Origin: an uncultured Isoptericola sp.
GTDB taxonomy: Bacteria; Actinomycetota; Actinomycetes; Actinomycetales; Cellulomonadaceae
Direction of reading: 5' to 3'
Assembly (NCBI GenBank): GCA_947497265.1
Contig: CANMFP010000001.1
Span: 496,001-560,000 of the forward strand
Length of the DNA: 64,000 nucleotides
Under the pieces are notes generated by a model. It made no database searches and was not told where the DNA came from. It saw only the letters and a list, made by a program, of their open reading frames with translations. Position 1 is the stretch's first letter. Every line of letters starts with the position of its first letter. The translations under genes and the position numbers were made by a program. Shown here piece after piece: positions 44,621-53,297 of this stretch.

Positions 44621-45652
44621 ATGACGGACGCACCCGAGCTCCCTCCCCGCCTCGCCCTCGCGTGGGGGGTCGCCGAACGCCCGGAGCGCGCACCTCGGCG
44701 CGAGCTGAGCATCGAGCGCATCGTGGCCGCCGCTGTCGAGATCGCGGACGCCGACGGGCTCGGCGCCGTCTCGATGGCTCGCGTCGCCAAGAGCCTCGGC
44801 TTCACCACGATGTCGCTGTACCGGCACGTCACCAGCAAGGACGACCTGCTGCTGCTCATGCAGGAGTCGGTGATCGGCGCCGAGTTCCCGCCTGCGCACG
44901 AACCGGCCGACTGGCGCGCCGAGCTGAGCGAGTGGGCGCTGTTCACCCTGGAGATCTTCCGGCAGCACGGATGGGTGCTCGACATCCCCGTCACCGGCGC
45001 ACCCATGACGCCGAACAACCTGCGCGCCACGGACGCCGGGCTGCGCGCGCTGCGGTCCACGCCGCTCGCGGACGGCGAGAAGATCGCGGCGCTCCTCCTG
45101 GTCAGCGGGTACGTGCGCAACGCTGCCCTGCTGGCCCGCGACCTCGACCGGGCGATCGCGGATGCGGGCGGCGACCAGGGGGCCACCGGCGTCGCGTACG
45201 CCGAAGCCCTGGCCGAGCTCGTCGACGAGGTCCGCTTCCCGTACCTGCGCCCGCTCGTCGAGCACGGCACGTACGTGAACCAGCCGGGCGGCCTCGACGA
45301 GGTGGACGACATCCGCTGGGGCCTGGACCGGACGCTCGACGGCCTCGCCGTCCTCATCGACGCACGCTCCGCCGATGCCGGGGGCCACTGCACCGGGGCA
45401 GACGGCGTCGCACCGCCGTCGGGCACCGACACCGGGGATGGCGACACCCTCACCGAGGAGGCCGCCGAGCGGGCGCGGGTCTACGCGGGCGACCCCAAGG
45501 TCAAGAAGGCGGCGACCAAGCGCAAGGACGCCGAGCGCAAGGTGCGCGAGGCTCGCAAGAGGCTCCGCGAGCTGGAGAAGGCCGAGCAGGCCGCCCGCAA
45601 GGTGGAGGCCGAGGCCGCGCACCAGGCGGCGGACCGCGCCGCCCGGCAGTAG
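44621..45652 (+). CDS. TetR-family regulator with C-terminal coiled-coil extension
   Basis: A 343-residue TetR protein. The HTH is at about 35-80 (SMARVAKSLGFTTMSLYRHVTSKDDLLLLM) and the ligand domain extends to about 245. It then carries an extra 90 residues: a Gly/Thr/Asp linker followed by a Lys/Arg/Glu/Ala-rich helix (about 290-343) with coiled-coil character, not usual in the family. It follows the DrrAB pair and probably binds the tandem operators upstream of them. It has no Shine-Dalgarno; GATGAT lies 6 nt before the ATG. Confidence 0.9.
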   Translation: MTDAPELPPRLALAWGVAERPERAPRRELSIERIVAAAVEIADADGLGAVSMARVAKSLGFTTMSLYRHVTSKDDLLLLMQESVIGAEFPPAHEPADWRAELSEWALFTLEIFRQHGWVLDIPVTGAPMTPNNLRATDAGLRALRSTPLADGEKIAALLLVSGYVRNAALLARDLDRAIADAGGDQGATGVAYAEALAELVDEVRFPYLRPLVEHGTYVNQPGGLDEVDDIRWGLDRTLDGLAVLIDARSADAGGHCTGADGVAPPSGTDTGDGDTLTEEAAERARVYAGDPKVKKAATKRKDAERKVREARKRLRELEKAEQAARKVEAEAAHQAADRAARQ

Positions 45653-45687
45653 GCCTCAGCCCGGCAGCACGTCAGCCCGGGAGGGTC

Positions 45688-46461
45688 TCAGCGCTGTCGG
45701 CCGATCGCCCGCACCGCCGAGCGTGGCAGCACCCGAAGGAGCGCCGAGGCGGCCTTGTAGCGGACCGACGGCGTGGAGATGACCACGCCGCGACGGACGT
45801 CCGCGAGCGCCTGCGCGACGACGAAGGGCGCGTCGAGCCAGGCGGCGTCGGGCATCTGACTCATCGAGAGCCCGGCACGGTCGTGGAACTCGGTGTGCGT
45901 GTAGCCGGGGGACAGCACGGTGGCGGTGACGCCGGAGCCCTGCAGCTCGACGGCGAGCCCTTCGGTGAAGGAACGCACGTAGGCCTTGGCGGCGGCGTAC
46001 GTGCCGCCCGCGGTGAGGGCGGCGACCGAGCCGACGTTGAGGACGGCGCCACGCCCGCGGGTGGACATCTGCCCGACGGCGGCGTGGCTGAGCTGGACGA
46101 CGGCGCGCACCATGACGTCGACGGCGTCCAGCTCCGTGCCGACGTCCCCGCCGACGAACCGTTGCGCGGTCGTGAACCCGGCGTTGTTGACGAGCAGGCC
46201 CACGGGGCGCCGCTCGTCGCCCGGCTCGTCCCCGGTGACGGCGAGCCGCTCGGCGACCCGGGCGACGTCGTCCGGGTCGGACAGGTCGGCGGGCAGGACC
46301 TCCACCTGGACCCCGGCGGCGGCGCGGATCTGCCCGGCCACCTGCTCGAGGCGCTCGGTGGTGCGCGCCACGAGCACGAGGTCGTGGCGTGCCGTGGCGA
46401 GCTGCCAGGCGAACTCCAGTCCGAGGCCGGCGGTGGCGCCGGTGACGAGCGCGGTTCCCAT
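45688..46461 (-). CDS. Short-chain dehydrogenase/reductase
   Basis: A 257-residue classical SDR with the cofactor motif TGATAGLG, the NNAG motif and a Y-x3-K active site (TYAAAKAY). It resembles the YqjQ/DltE-like group of SDRs of unknown substrate. The ATG has TAGAGT 6 nt upstream and no Shine-Dalgarno; it diverges from xthA across a 30-bp gap. Confidence 0.9.
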   Translation of the reverse strand: MGTALVTGATAGLGLEFAWQLATARHDLVLVARTTERLEQVAGQIRAAAGVQVEVLPADLSDPDDVARVAERLAVTGDEPGDERRPVGLLVNNAGFTTAQRFVGGDVGTELDAVDVMVRAVVQLSHAAVGQMSTRGRGAVLNVGSVAALTAGGTYAAAKAYVRSFTEGLAVELQGSGVTATVLSPGYTHTEFHDRAGLSMSQMPDAAWLDAPFVVAQALADVRRGVVISTPSVRYKAASALLRVLPRSAVRAIGRQR

Positions 46462-46467
46462 GAACGC

Positions 46468-46485
46468 ACTCTATGGCCCTAGGGT
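46468..46485. promoter_or_regulatory. Second minimal bidirectional leaderless promoter
   Basis: The 30-bp gap between the SDR start (46461, minus) and xthA start (46492, plus) holds TAGAGT on the minus strand (46468-46473) and TAGGGT on the plus strand (46480-46485), each 6 nt from its start codon and 12 bp apart centre to centre, repeating the architecture at 41.1 kb. Confidence 0.75.
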
Positions 46486-46491
46486 GCGTGC

Positions 46492-47292
46492 GTGCGTATC
46501 GCCACGTGGAACGTCAACTCCCTGCGGACCCGGCTGGACCGCGTGCTGGCGTTCCTGGAGCGCTCGAGCATCGACGTGCTCGCGCTGCAGGAGACGAAGT
46601 GCCGCGACGACCAGCTCCCGGTGGCCCCGTTCGAGGCGGCCGGCTACGAGGTCGCGCACACGGGGTACCACCAGTGGAACGGTGTCGCGATGGTCTCCCG
46701 CGTGGGCCTGGAGGACGTCGCGACGTCGTTCGCCGACCAGCCGGCGTTCGGCAAGCCGGGCCAGGAGCCGCGGGTCGAGGCGCGCGCGATCGGCGCGACC
46801 TGTGGCGGCGTGCGGCTCTGGTCGCTCTACGTGCCGCACGGGCGTGCGCTGACGGACCCGCACTACGCGTACAAGCTCGCCTGGCTCGACGGGCTGCGCG
46901 CGGACGCCGCGGCGTGGCTGCAGGCCGACCCGAGGGCGCAGGTCGGCCTGCTGGGCGACTGGAACGTGATCCCTCGTGACACGGACGTGTGGGACGTGAC
47001 CGCGTTCGAGGGGCACACGCACGTCTCCGCCCCGGAACGGGCGGCCTTCGCGGCGTTCGAGAAGGCCGGGTACACCGAGGTCACCCGCGAGCACCTGCCG
47101 GCCGAGCACACCTACACCTACTGGGACTACCAGCAGCTCGCGTTCCCGCGGAACCGCGGGATGCGCATCGACTTCGCCTACGCCTCGCCGGCGCTGCGCG
47201 ACCGCGTCACGTCGGTGGCGATCGACCGGGACGAGCGGCGCGGCAAGGGCGCCAGCGACCATGTCCCGGTCGTGCTGGACCTCGCCGGTTGA
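46492..47292 (+). CDS. xthA: Exodeoxyribonuclease III / AP endonuclease
   Basis: A 266-residue EEP-fold nuclease for base-excision repair. Visible catalytic blocks are WNVNSLR (Asn), LQETKC (Glu), GDWNVIP (Asp, Asn), MRIDFAY and the C-terminal SDHVPV. The GTG start is leaderless in type (TAGGGT 6 nt upstream). It is near, but not in an operon with, other repair genes at 58-60 kb. Confidence 0.96.
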   Translation: MRIATWNVNSLRTRLDRVLAFLERSSIDVLALQETKCRDDQLPVAPFEAAGYEVAHTGYHQWNGVAMVSRVGLEDVATSFADQPAFGKPGQEPRVEARAIGATCGGVRLWSLYVPHGRALTDPHYAYKLAWLDGLRADAAAWLQADPRAQVGLLGDWNVIPRDTDVWDVTAFEGHTHVSAPERAAFAAFEKAGYTEVTREHLPAEHTYTYWDYQQLAFPRNRGMRIDFAYASPALRDRVTSVAIDRDERRGKGASDHVPVVLDLAG

Positions 47293-47335
47293 CCGCGGCG
47301 CCGGCAGATCGATCGACACGCTCTAGGTTGTTCCC

Positions 47336-48088
47336 ATGACCGACGTTCCCGACCGCTCCGAGGACCCGCTGTTCGTCTCGCCCGGCCCGGGGCCGGCCGG
47401 GACGCCAGGCCCGGAGGGAACGCCGGGCCCGAAGGGGACGCCAGGCTCGGGGCACCGCGGGTCCGACGGCGGCACCCCGGCAGGCCGGTCCGCGGCGGTC
47501 CACCGGCCGGTCGTGCCCGAGGACCCGGCCGCGTACGGGGCGCGCTGGGGAGCTCCCGGCGGGCCGACGCCGGCCGACCGCGCCGCCGCCCGCCGTCGGG
47601 CACGGGTCTGGGTGTTCTCGGTGCTGGCCGTGGTGGTGCTGGTCGTGGCGGTGGCCGCGGGGGGTTCGTGGTGGGCGAACCGGGCGCACGACCGCGCGTG
47701 GGAGCCGGTGGCAGCCGACGTCGTCGAGCCGACCTCGGCTCACGCGGTCCAGCTCGTGCTGGGCTCGTGCGTGGCCGACGTCCCGGGCTCGACGTCGGTG
47801 GACACGGTCGAGGTGGTCCCGTGCCGGGACGAGCACACGGCGCAGGTGGTGGGGCGGCACGACTCGGCGGCCGACGAGGTGTGGCCGGGCACCGACGTCG
47901 TGGTGGCGCGTGCCGCACGCGGGTGCACCCCGGAGCTGCTCGGTGCGGGAGCGAGAGGCTCCGACGACGTGGCCGACCTGACCTGGGTGCTGTGGACTCC
48001 CAGCGAGGAGTCGTGGGCCGAGGGCGACCGAGCAGGTCTGTGCGTCGGCGTCTGGCCCGCTCCCCGGACGGGCAGCCTGCTCGAGTGA
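47336..48088 (+). CDS. Single-pass membrane protein with collagen-like tract and Cys-rich C-terminal domain
   Basis: A 250-residue protein. The N-terminal cytoplasmic part contains consecutive Gly-X-Y triplets (GPAGTPGPEGTPGPKGTPG), then Arg-rich sequence, one helix (about 91-112) and an extracytoplasmic domain with paired cysteines (GSCVAD, VPCRDEH, RGCTPE, GLCVG) similar to the septum-formation/DUF-type domains of actinobacteria. Function is unknown. The ATG has TAGGTT 6 nt upstream and no Shine-Dalgarno. Confidence 0.75.
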   Translation: MTDVPDRSEDPLFVSPGPGPAGTPGPEGTPGPKGTPGSGHRGSDGGTPAGRSAAVHRPVVPEDPAAYGARWGAPGGPTPADRAAARRRARVWVFSVLAVVVLVVAVAAGGSWWANRAHDRAWEPVAADVVEPTSAHAVQLVLGSCVADVPGSTSVDTVEVVPCRDEHTAQVVGRHDSAADEVWPGTDVVVARAARGCTPELLGAGARGSDDVADLTWVLWTPSEESWAEGDRAGLCVGVWPAPRTGSLLE

Positions 48089-48360
48089 GCCGGTCCGGCG
48101 CGCCCTCACCCTGAGTTGTGAAGGTCTCGGCATGACCTGCGAGAACGGTGCCCCGCAGCCCTCGGATGGTGGCGCTCTCATCGGGCACTCGTGATATATC
48201 GGGCGTCGATCCGTCCCTGTGTGGCGAGAAATAGAGCGATTTGCCGTATCGAGGAGGAATGCGCCCGCCGACGCATTTCTTCACACCTTCTCCCCGAGTG
48301 GCCCCACAACCCATCGTTATCTGATTGTGATCTGCGAGGAACTCGCCGCTAGCGTGCCCG
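48089..48360. other. Gene-free stretch upstream of the c-di-AMP leader
   Basis: This region is less GC-rich than the rest of the window. I see no supported gene: an ATG at 48259 has GAGGAGG almost touching it and opens only about 20 codons. A -10-like TAGCGT (48350-48355) near its end would start transcription at about 48361, just ahead of the riboswitch. Confidence 0.5.
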
Positions 48361-48422
48361 GGTCGCCCCATGTCCGGGGTGAACGGTCGGGCCGCAAGCC
48401 GAGTGCTGCCGGCGGCCCGACA

Positions 48423-48559
48423 TCACCGAACCCACGGCAGCAGCGGGAGAACCACGTTCTTCGGGCGGACTCGTGCCGCCCTCGGGGTTAAGCCGTCTCA
48501 CGACGGCGGGCCATCACTTCTCGGCCTCATCCGACAGCTCATCTCGCAGGCTGGAGAGG
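48423..48559 (+). promoter_or_regulatory. Cyclic di-AMP riboswitch (ydaO/yuaA leader)
   Basis: The leader shows conserved ydaO blocks in order: CACCGAACCCACGG, GGGAGAACCACG, a GC stem, CGGGGTTAAG, a hairpin GCCGTC-TCAC-GACGGC (48492-48507), GGCC...GGCC, then TCCGACAGCTCATCTCG and AGGCTGGAGAGG. The last block contains the ribosome site of the NlpC/P60 gene 6 nt before its ATG. In actinobacteria this class controls wall hydrolases. A 10-bp stem GTCGGGCCGC/GCGGCCCGAC (48386-48421) directly precedes it. Confidence 0.87.
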
Positions 48560-48564
48560 TCGCC

Positions 48565-49434
48565 ATGTCAATGCACCACAGTGCTGCGCGCCCGCAGGGC
48601 GCCACCACCGCGCGCATGCCGCGCCTGCGACGCTCGACCGTCGCCATCGCCCTGTCCGCCGCGCTCGCCGGCGGCACCGTCGTCGCCGGAGCCGGGCAAG
48701 CGTCGGCAGCGCCCTCGCCCACCGCGGCGACCGTCTCGACGACACACCTGCCGACCGCCGGCCACGGCATCATCACGGCCAAGAAGTCGAAGCCCGTCGT
48801 CAAGGCGTCGGTCTCGCGCAAGACCGCCAAGCAGGGCAAGGGCAAGACCCGCCCCAAGTTCACCGTGCAGGTCACGAAGGGCGGCGACGCCGTGAAGGGC
48901 CGCGTCCGGCTCTTCGTCGACGGCAAGAAGGTCAACGTCAAGAAGCTGAACAAGAACGGCATCGTGCGCATGAAGCCGCTCCTGAAGCGCTACGACGTGG
49001 GCAAGAACCGGATCCGCCTGACCGTGGTGCCCGCCAGGTCGACCGGGCTGGCCAAGGTCAAGAAGCACCGCACCATCACGCTGAAGGCGAAGCAGAGCCG
49101 CGGCGCCAAGGTCGTCAAGGTGGCCAACCGCTACGTCGGCCACCGCTACTCCTACGGCGGCACCAGCCCGTCGTCCGGGTTCGACTGCTCGGGCTTCACC
49201 TCGTACGTGTACAAGAAGGCGGTCGGCAAGAAGCTGCCGCGCACGACGTCCGCACAGAAGCGGGCCGGCAAGGCGGTCTCGCGGTCCAAGGCCCGCCCCG
49301 GCGACATCGTCTACACCCCGGGTCACGTCTCCATCTACGCCGGCAACGGCAGGATCATCGAGTCGGCGCGTCCCGGCGTCGGCGTCGTGAAGCGCAAGAT
49401 GTGGCAGAACAACCCGACGTTCATCCGCATCTGA
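48565..49434 (+). CDS. Secreted NlpC/P60 cell-wall hydrolase
   Basis: A 289-residue secreted protein with a signal peptide (hydrophobic core about 25-45, ending GQASAAP), an approximately 100-residue very Lys-rich Ig-like domain (about 75-180), and a C-terminal NlpC/P60 peptidase with Cys208 in FDCSGF and His254 in PGHVSIYAG. It should cleave the peptide stem of peptidoglycan. The basic N-terminal domain may bind anionic wall polymers. Its message begins with a c-di-AMP riboswitch and ends in a strong terminator. Confidence 0.94.
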   Translation: MSMHHSAARPQGATTARMPRLRRSTVAIALSAALAGGTVVAGAGQASAAPSPTAATVSTTHLPTAGHGIITAKKSKPVVKASVSRKTAKQGKGKTRPKFTVQVTKGGDAVKGRVRLFVDGKKVNVKKLNKNGIVRMKPLLKRYDVGKNRIRLTVVPARSTGLAKVKKHRTITLKAKQSRGAKVVKVANRYVGHRYSYGGTSPSSGFDCSGFTSYVYKKAVGKKLPRTTSAQKRAGKAVSRSKARPGDIVYTPGHVSIYAGNGRIIESARPGVGVVKRKMWQNNPTFIRI

Positions 49435-49452
49435 ACCGTCCGGACGGCACGT

Positions 49453-49493
49453 CAGGCTGGGCCCGCACTCCCCCGGAGTGCGGGCCCAGCCTG
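49453..49493 (+). terminator. Intrinsic terminator after NlpC/P60 gene
   Basis: A perfect 19-bp stem (49453-49471 with 49475-49493) with a 3-nt loop starts 18 bp after the stop codon and is followed by TTCT. Confidence 0.93.
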
Positions 49494-49622
49494 TTCTGCC
49501 GCGAGGCCTCCACCAAAAGTCGTAGCCCACGTTCCCCCTCCCGCCAGAAGCGACGACCGCGTCGCCCCGGCCAGTCTGGAGGCACCGCACCGCACCGGCG
49601 CGGACACACGAGAGGGGAACAC

Positions 49623-50336
49623 GTGCCCGCCATACAGATCACCGGCCTGCGCAAGTCGTACGGAACGTTCGACGCCGTGCAGGGCGTCGACCTCACGGTC
49701 GAGAGCGGACGCGTCGTCGGGCTGCTCGGCCCGAACGGCGCGGGCAAGACCACGACGCTGCACGTCCTGCTCGGCCTCGCCGCGCCCACCGCCGGCGAGG
49801 CCCTCGTCCAGGGCCGCCGTCACAGCGACCTCGACGACCCCGCGCGGACCGTCGGCGCGCTCCTCGACGCCGGGGGTCTGCACCCCGGACGCACCGGCCG
49901 CGACCACCTGCGCATCCTCGCCCTGGCCGGCGGGATGCCGGCCCGCCGGGTCGACGACGTCCTGGAGATCGTCGGGATGACGCCCGCCGCCGACCGCCGC
50001 GTCCGCACCTACTCGCTGGGCATGCGGCAACGTCTGGGCCTCGCCGCGGCACTCCTCGGCGATCCCGGGATCCTCGTCCTCGACGAGCCCGCCAACGGCC
50101 TCGACCCGGCAGGTATGCGCTGGCTGCGCGAGATGCTGAGGTCCTTCGCCGACGGCGGTGGCGCCGTCCTGCTCGCCAGCCACGTCCTCGCCGAGGTCAC
50201 CCAGGTGGCCGACGACGTCGTCGTGGTCGGCCAGGGCCGCGTCATCACCGCGGGCCCGCTCGACGAGCTCGTCCAGGACTCCTCCCTCGAGGACGTCTAC
50301 CTCGACCTGACCGCCACCACCGCAGGAGTGCGCTGA
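49623..50336 (+). CDS. ABC transporter ATPase
   Basis: A 237-residue ABC ATPase of the antibiotic-export/immunity type: Walker A GPNGAGKTT, signature YSLGMRQRL, Walker B LVLDEPANGLDP. With the permease encoded next and the two-component system behind it, it probably forms a drug- or peptide-responsive exporter. The GTG start follows GAGAGGGG; the stop overlaps the next ATG (TGATG). Confidence 0.93.
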   Translation: MPAIQITGLRKSYGTFDAVQGVDLTVESGRVVGLLGPNGAGKTTTLHVLLGLAAPTAGEALVQGRRHSDLDDPARTVGALLDAGGLHPGRTGRDHLRILALAGGMPARRVDDVLEIVGMTPAADRRVRTYSLGMRQRLGLAAALLGDPGILVLDEPANGLDPAGMRWLREMLRSFADGGGAVLLASHVLAEVTQVADDVVVVGQGRVITAGPLDELVQDSSLEDVYLDLTATTAGVR

Positions 50337-51214
50337 TGTTCCGTGCCGAGATGCTCAAGCTCCGTTCCACCCGCTCTCCCTGGGTCATCGGGATCGTCGC
50401 CGTCGCGGGCGCCGCGCTCGTCCAGGCCCTGACCATCCTGATGCCCCGTGTGCTCCAGGGCCTCGACGCGTTCGCGGCGTCCACCGGTTCCGCCGGGCCC
50501 TCGGCGGACCTGATGCCCGAGCTCGGCGCCCTGACCGACGTCGGCGACGCCACGGTCCAGCGCGGCATGCTCGACCTGCTCGGCAACGGCCCCTCGGGCA
50601 CCGGCTCCGTCGGTGTCGTGACGCTCTGCCTGCTGATCCTGGGTGCGCTGGCGGGCACCACCGACTTCCGCACGGGCGGCATCGTCCCGACCGCTCTCGT
50701 GGTGCCCTCCCGCACCCGGATCCTGCTCGGCAAGGCGACCGCGACGGCGGTCGCAGCGCTGGTGATCGGCGTCGCGCTCGCACTCGTCTCAGCCCTCGGC
50801 CTCGCGACGGCCGTGCTGACCGCCCCGGGCGCCGAGCTGGCCGTCGGTGCCGATGAGATCCTCGGCATCTGGGCACGCGGCCTGGGCGTCCTCGTGGCGT
50901 TCACCTGGCTCGGCCTCGGCATCGGCGTCCTCGTGCGCGGACAGGTCGCGGCGATCGTCGTCGTGGTGGCGCTCGCGTTCGTCGAACCCATGGTCCAGGC
51001 GATCGTCGCGCTGCTGTCCGCCGGCGGGTCGTCGGCCATGTCGTGGCTGCCGCTGACCATCGGGGCGCTCGCCTCGGCCGGCCAGGGCGCCGGCGGCATG
51101 CTCGGCGGTACCGAGACGATCGGCGTGGCGGCCGCCCTCGCCGGGCTCGCGGCGTGGGTCGCCGTCGTGCTCGGCTCCGGAGCGGTGACGTTCCGCCGCC
51201 GCGACCTCCTCTGA
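50336..51214 (+). CDS. ABC transporter permease
   Basis: A 292-residue ABC-2-like permease with six helices and a large loop between helices 1 and 2. The opening MFRAEMLKLRSTRSPW is typical of this class. It is coupled to the ATPase gene. The substrate is not known. Confidence 0.9.
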   Translation: MFRAEMLKLRSTRSPWVIGIVAVAGAALVQALTILMPRVLQGLDAFAASTGSAGPSADLMPELGALTDVGDATVQRGMLDLLGNGPSGTGSVGVVTLCLLILGALAGTTDFRTGGIVPTALVVPSRTRILLGKATATAVAALVIGVALALVSALGLATAVLTAPGAELAVGADEILGIWARGLGVLVAFTWLGLGIGVLVRGQVAAIVVVVALAFVEPMVQAIVALLSAGGSSAMSWLPLTIGALASAGQGAGGMLGGTETIGVAAALAGLAAWVAVVLGSGAVTFRRRDLL

Positions 51215-51306
51215 GACCGCCCGGTCCGGAGGCACCCGGCCTGCGGGCCCGGTATCTCCGGCCGGTAGTCTCGGCCCCAGCACCCGACGGACGAGAGGCA
51301 GCTCGC

Positions 51307-52638
51307 GTGATCGGCTCCCTGCGCCGGCGTCTCCGCGCCGACCCCACCACGCCCGTCGGCCGCGACGCCGTCCTCGGAGCGGTGGTCGCCGTGCTGACCA
51401 TCGCGTTCTTCCTGGTGGTCGAGAAGATCGCGCTCGACGACGTCGTCGTCCTGCTCGTCGACCAGGGCACCGACGCGGCGCAGATCGAGGGCCGCGGCCG
51501 GTTCGCGGTGGTCGCCGTGATCGTCGCCCAGGCGATGTTCCTGACGCTGCGCCGGCGGTCACCGCTGCTGTGCCTCGCGCTCGTCGCGGGCGCGCAGGTG
51601 GCCCTCGTGGCCGTCATGTCCCCGATCATGTCGTTCCAGGCGCCGGCCACGCTCGTCGCGGCCTACTCGGTGGGCGCGTACGCCCGGCGACACGTCGCGC
51701 TCGGGTGGGCCGGCGGCGCGGCCGTGGTGCAGACGCTCCTCGGCTTCGTGCTCACCGGGCCCGTCCCCGAGCACCTGCCCGCCACCGGGACGGCCGCGAC
51801 CCAGCTGTGGACCGGGCTCCTCTCGGCGCTGGTGGCGTACGTGGGCGCGACGCTGATCGGTGTGTACGTGGGCACCCGCCGGGAGCTCGAGACCCAGCTG
51901 CGCGGACGGGCCGAGCAGGCGGAGCGCGAACGGGAGGCCCTGGCCTCCCGCGCGGTGCTCGAGGAGCGCAACCGCATGGCGCGCGAGCTGCACGACATCG
52001 CCGCGCACCACCTGTCCGGGATCGTCGTCCAGGCCGCCGCGGCGGAACGCCTCGTCGGCACCGACCCGGACCGCGCCCGGGAGTCCCTGCGCTGGATCCG
52101 CACCCAGGGGCGCTCCACCCTGGACGACCTGCGGCTCGTCGTCGGCCTCCTGCGGTCCGGGGACCGACCGGACGGCCGGGACGGCAACGACGGGGACGCG
52201 CCGCAGCCGACCCTCGCCGACGTGCCGCAGCTGTTCGCGCTCGCCCGCTCCACGGGCGCCGACGTCCACCACGAGACCCGCGGCGAGGAGCAGGACGTCC
52301 CGCCCCACACCCAGCGCACCGTCTACCGGGTGCTGCAGGAGTCCCTCGCGAACGCCCGTCGCCACGCCCCCGGGCAGCCCGTCACCGTCGTGCTCGACCA
52401 CCGGCCGGCCGAGCTCGTGCTCACCGTCCGCAACCGGGTGACCGTGCCCGGCGGCGCGTCGCGCACGGCGGCCGACGGCAGGAGCTCCCGTGCCGCGCCA
52501 CCGGGGCACGGCCTCATCGGCATGTCGGAGCGCGCCGTGCTCGTCGGCGGGACCCTGGAGGCGGGCGCCACGCCGGACGGCGCCTGGCGGGTGCGGCTGA
52601 CGGTCCCCCGCGCCGTCGTCACGCAGGAGGCCTCATGA
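51307..52638 (+). CDS. Sensor histidine kinase, NarL-system type
   Basis: A 443-residue HisKA_3 kinase. An N-terminal membrane domain of about five helices (20-190) is followed by a short coiled coil, the phospho-acceptor His229 in MARELHDIAAHH, and a HATPase domain with an Asn-box (QESLANARRHA) and GHGLIGMSERA. The membrane domain has almost no outer loops, as in kinases that sense through their ABC partner. The stop overlaps the regulator ATG (ATGA). Confidence 0.94.
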   Translation: MIGSLRRRLRADPTTPVGRDAVLGAVVAVLTIAFFLVVEKIALDDVVVLLVDQGTDAAQIEGRGRFAVVAVIVAQAMFLTLRRRSPLLCLALVAGAQVALVAVMSPIMSFQAPATLVAAYSVGAYARRHVALGWAGGAAVVQTLLGFVLTGPVPEHLPATGTAATQLWTGLLSALVAYVGATLIGVYVGTRRELETQLRGRAEQAEREREALASRAVLEERNRMARELHDIAAHHLSGIVVQAAAAERLVGTDPDRARESLRWIRTQGRSTLDDLRLVVGLLRSGDRPDGRDGNDGDAPQPTLADVPQLFALARSTGADVHHETRGEEQDVPPHTQRTVYRVLQESLANARRHAPGQPVTVVLDHRPAELVLTVRNRVTVPGGASRTAADGRSSRAAPPGHGLIGMSERAVLVGGTLEAGATPDGAWRVRLTVPRAVVTQEAS

Positions 52639-53297
52639 CCCGCGTCGTGCTGGTGGACGACCAGAGCGTCGTCCGCGCAGGGTTCGCCGTCATCCTCGGC
52701 AGCGAGGGGATCGACGTCGTCGGCGAGGCATCGAGCGGCACGCAGGCCGTCCAGGTCGTGCGCGCGCTGCGCCCCGACGTCGTCTGCATGGACGTGCGCA
52801 TGCCCGGCGGGGACGGCATCACCGCGACGCGGGAGCTGGCGGGCCCCGGCGTCGCCGACCCGGTCCCCGTGCTCGTGGTGAGCACGTTCGACCTGGACGA
52901 CTACGTGTTCGGCGCGCTGGAGGCCGGCGCCAGCGGGTTCCTCCTCAAGGACGCCGACCCGGACGTGCTGGTCGACGCCGTCCGGCGGGTGGCGTCCGGC
53001 GACGGCCTGGTGGACTCCTCGCTCACGCGCCGGGTCCTCGACGAGTTCGCCCGTCGCCGGGCGCCGGCCGCCCGCGACGACGGCGCGGCCGCCCTCCTGA
53101 CCCCGCGCGAGCACGAGATCGTGACCCTGCTGTGCCAGGGCTCGTCCAACGCGGAGATCGCCGCCGCGCTGTTCCTCGAGCCCAGCACCGTGAAGTCGCA
53201 CCTGGGCCGCGCCATGACCAAGACCGGCACCCGCGACCGCGTCCAGCTCGTCGTCTGGGCGTTCGAGCACGGGCTCGCCGGCTCCGTCAGGCGTTGA
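52635..53297 (+). CDS. NarL/LuxR-family response regulator
   Basis: A 220-residue regulator: receiver domain with D8, D9 and phospho-acceptor D53 in CMDVRMPG, and a LuxR-type HTH ([22 protein letters not shown], about 152-205). It is coupled to the kinase gene, and its last 11 bp overlap clpB on the other strand. It probably controls the upstream ABC genes. Confidence 0.95.
   Translation: MTRVVLVDDQSVVRAGFAVILGSEGIDVVGEASSGTQAVQVVRALRPDVVCMDVRMPGGDGITATRELAGPGVADPVPVLVVSTFDLDDYVFGALEAGASGFLLKDADPDVLVDAVRRVASGDGLVDSSLTRRVLDEFARRRAPAARDDGAAALLTPREHEIVTLLCQGSSNAEIAAALFLEPSTVKSHLGRAMTKTGTRDRVQLVVWAFEHGLAGSVRR

Noticed and set aside
47336..48088. Possible phage or secretion-system origin of the collagen-like protein
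   Set aside because: There are no phage or secretion genes nearby, and the C-terminal domain and promoter type match ordinary actinobacterial chromosomal genes.
48259..48330. Short ORF with GAGGAGG just before its ATG
   Set aside because: The ribosome site is only about 1 nt from the ATG, the frame encodes about 20 codons with no family features, and it lies in gene-free leader DNA.
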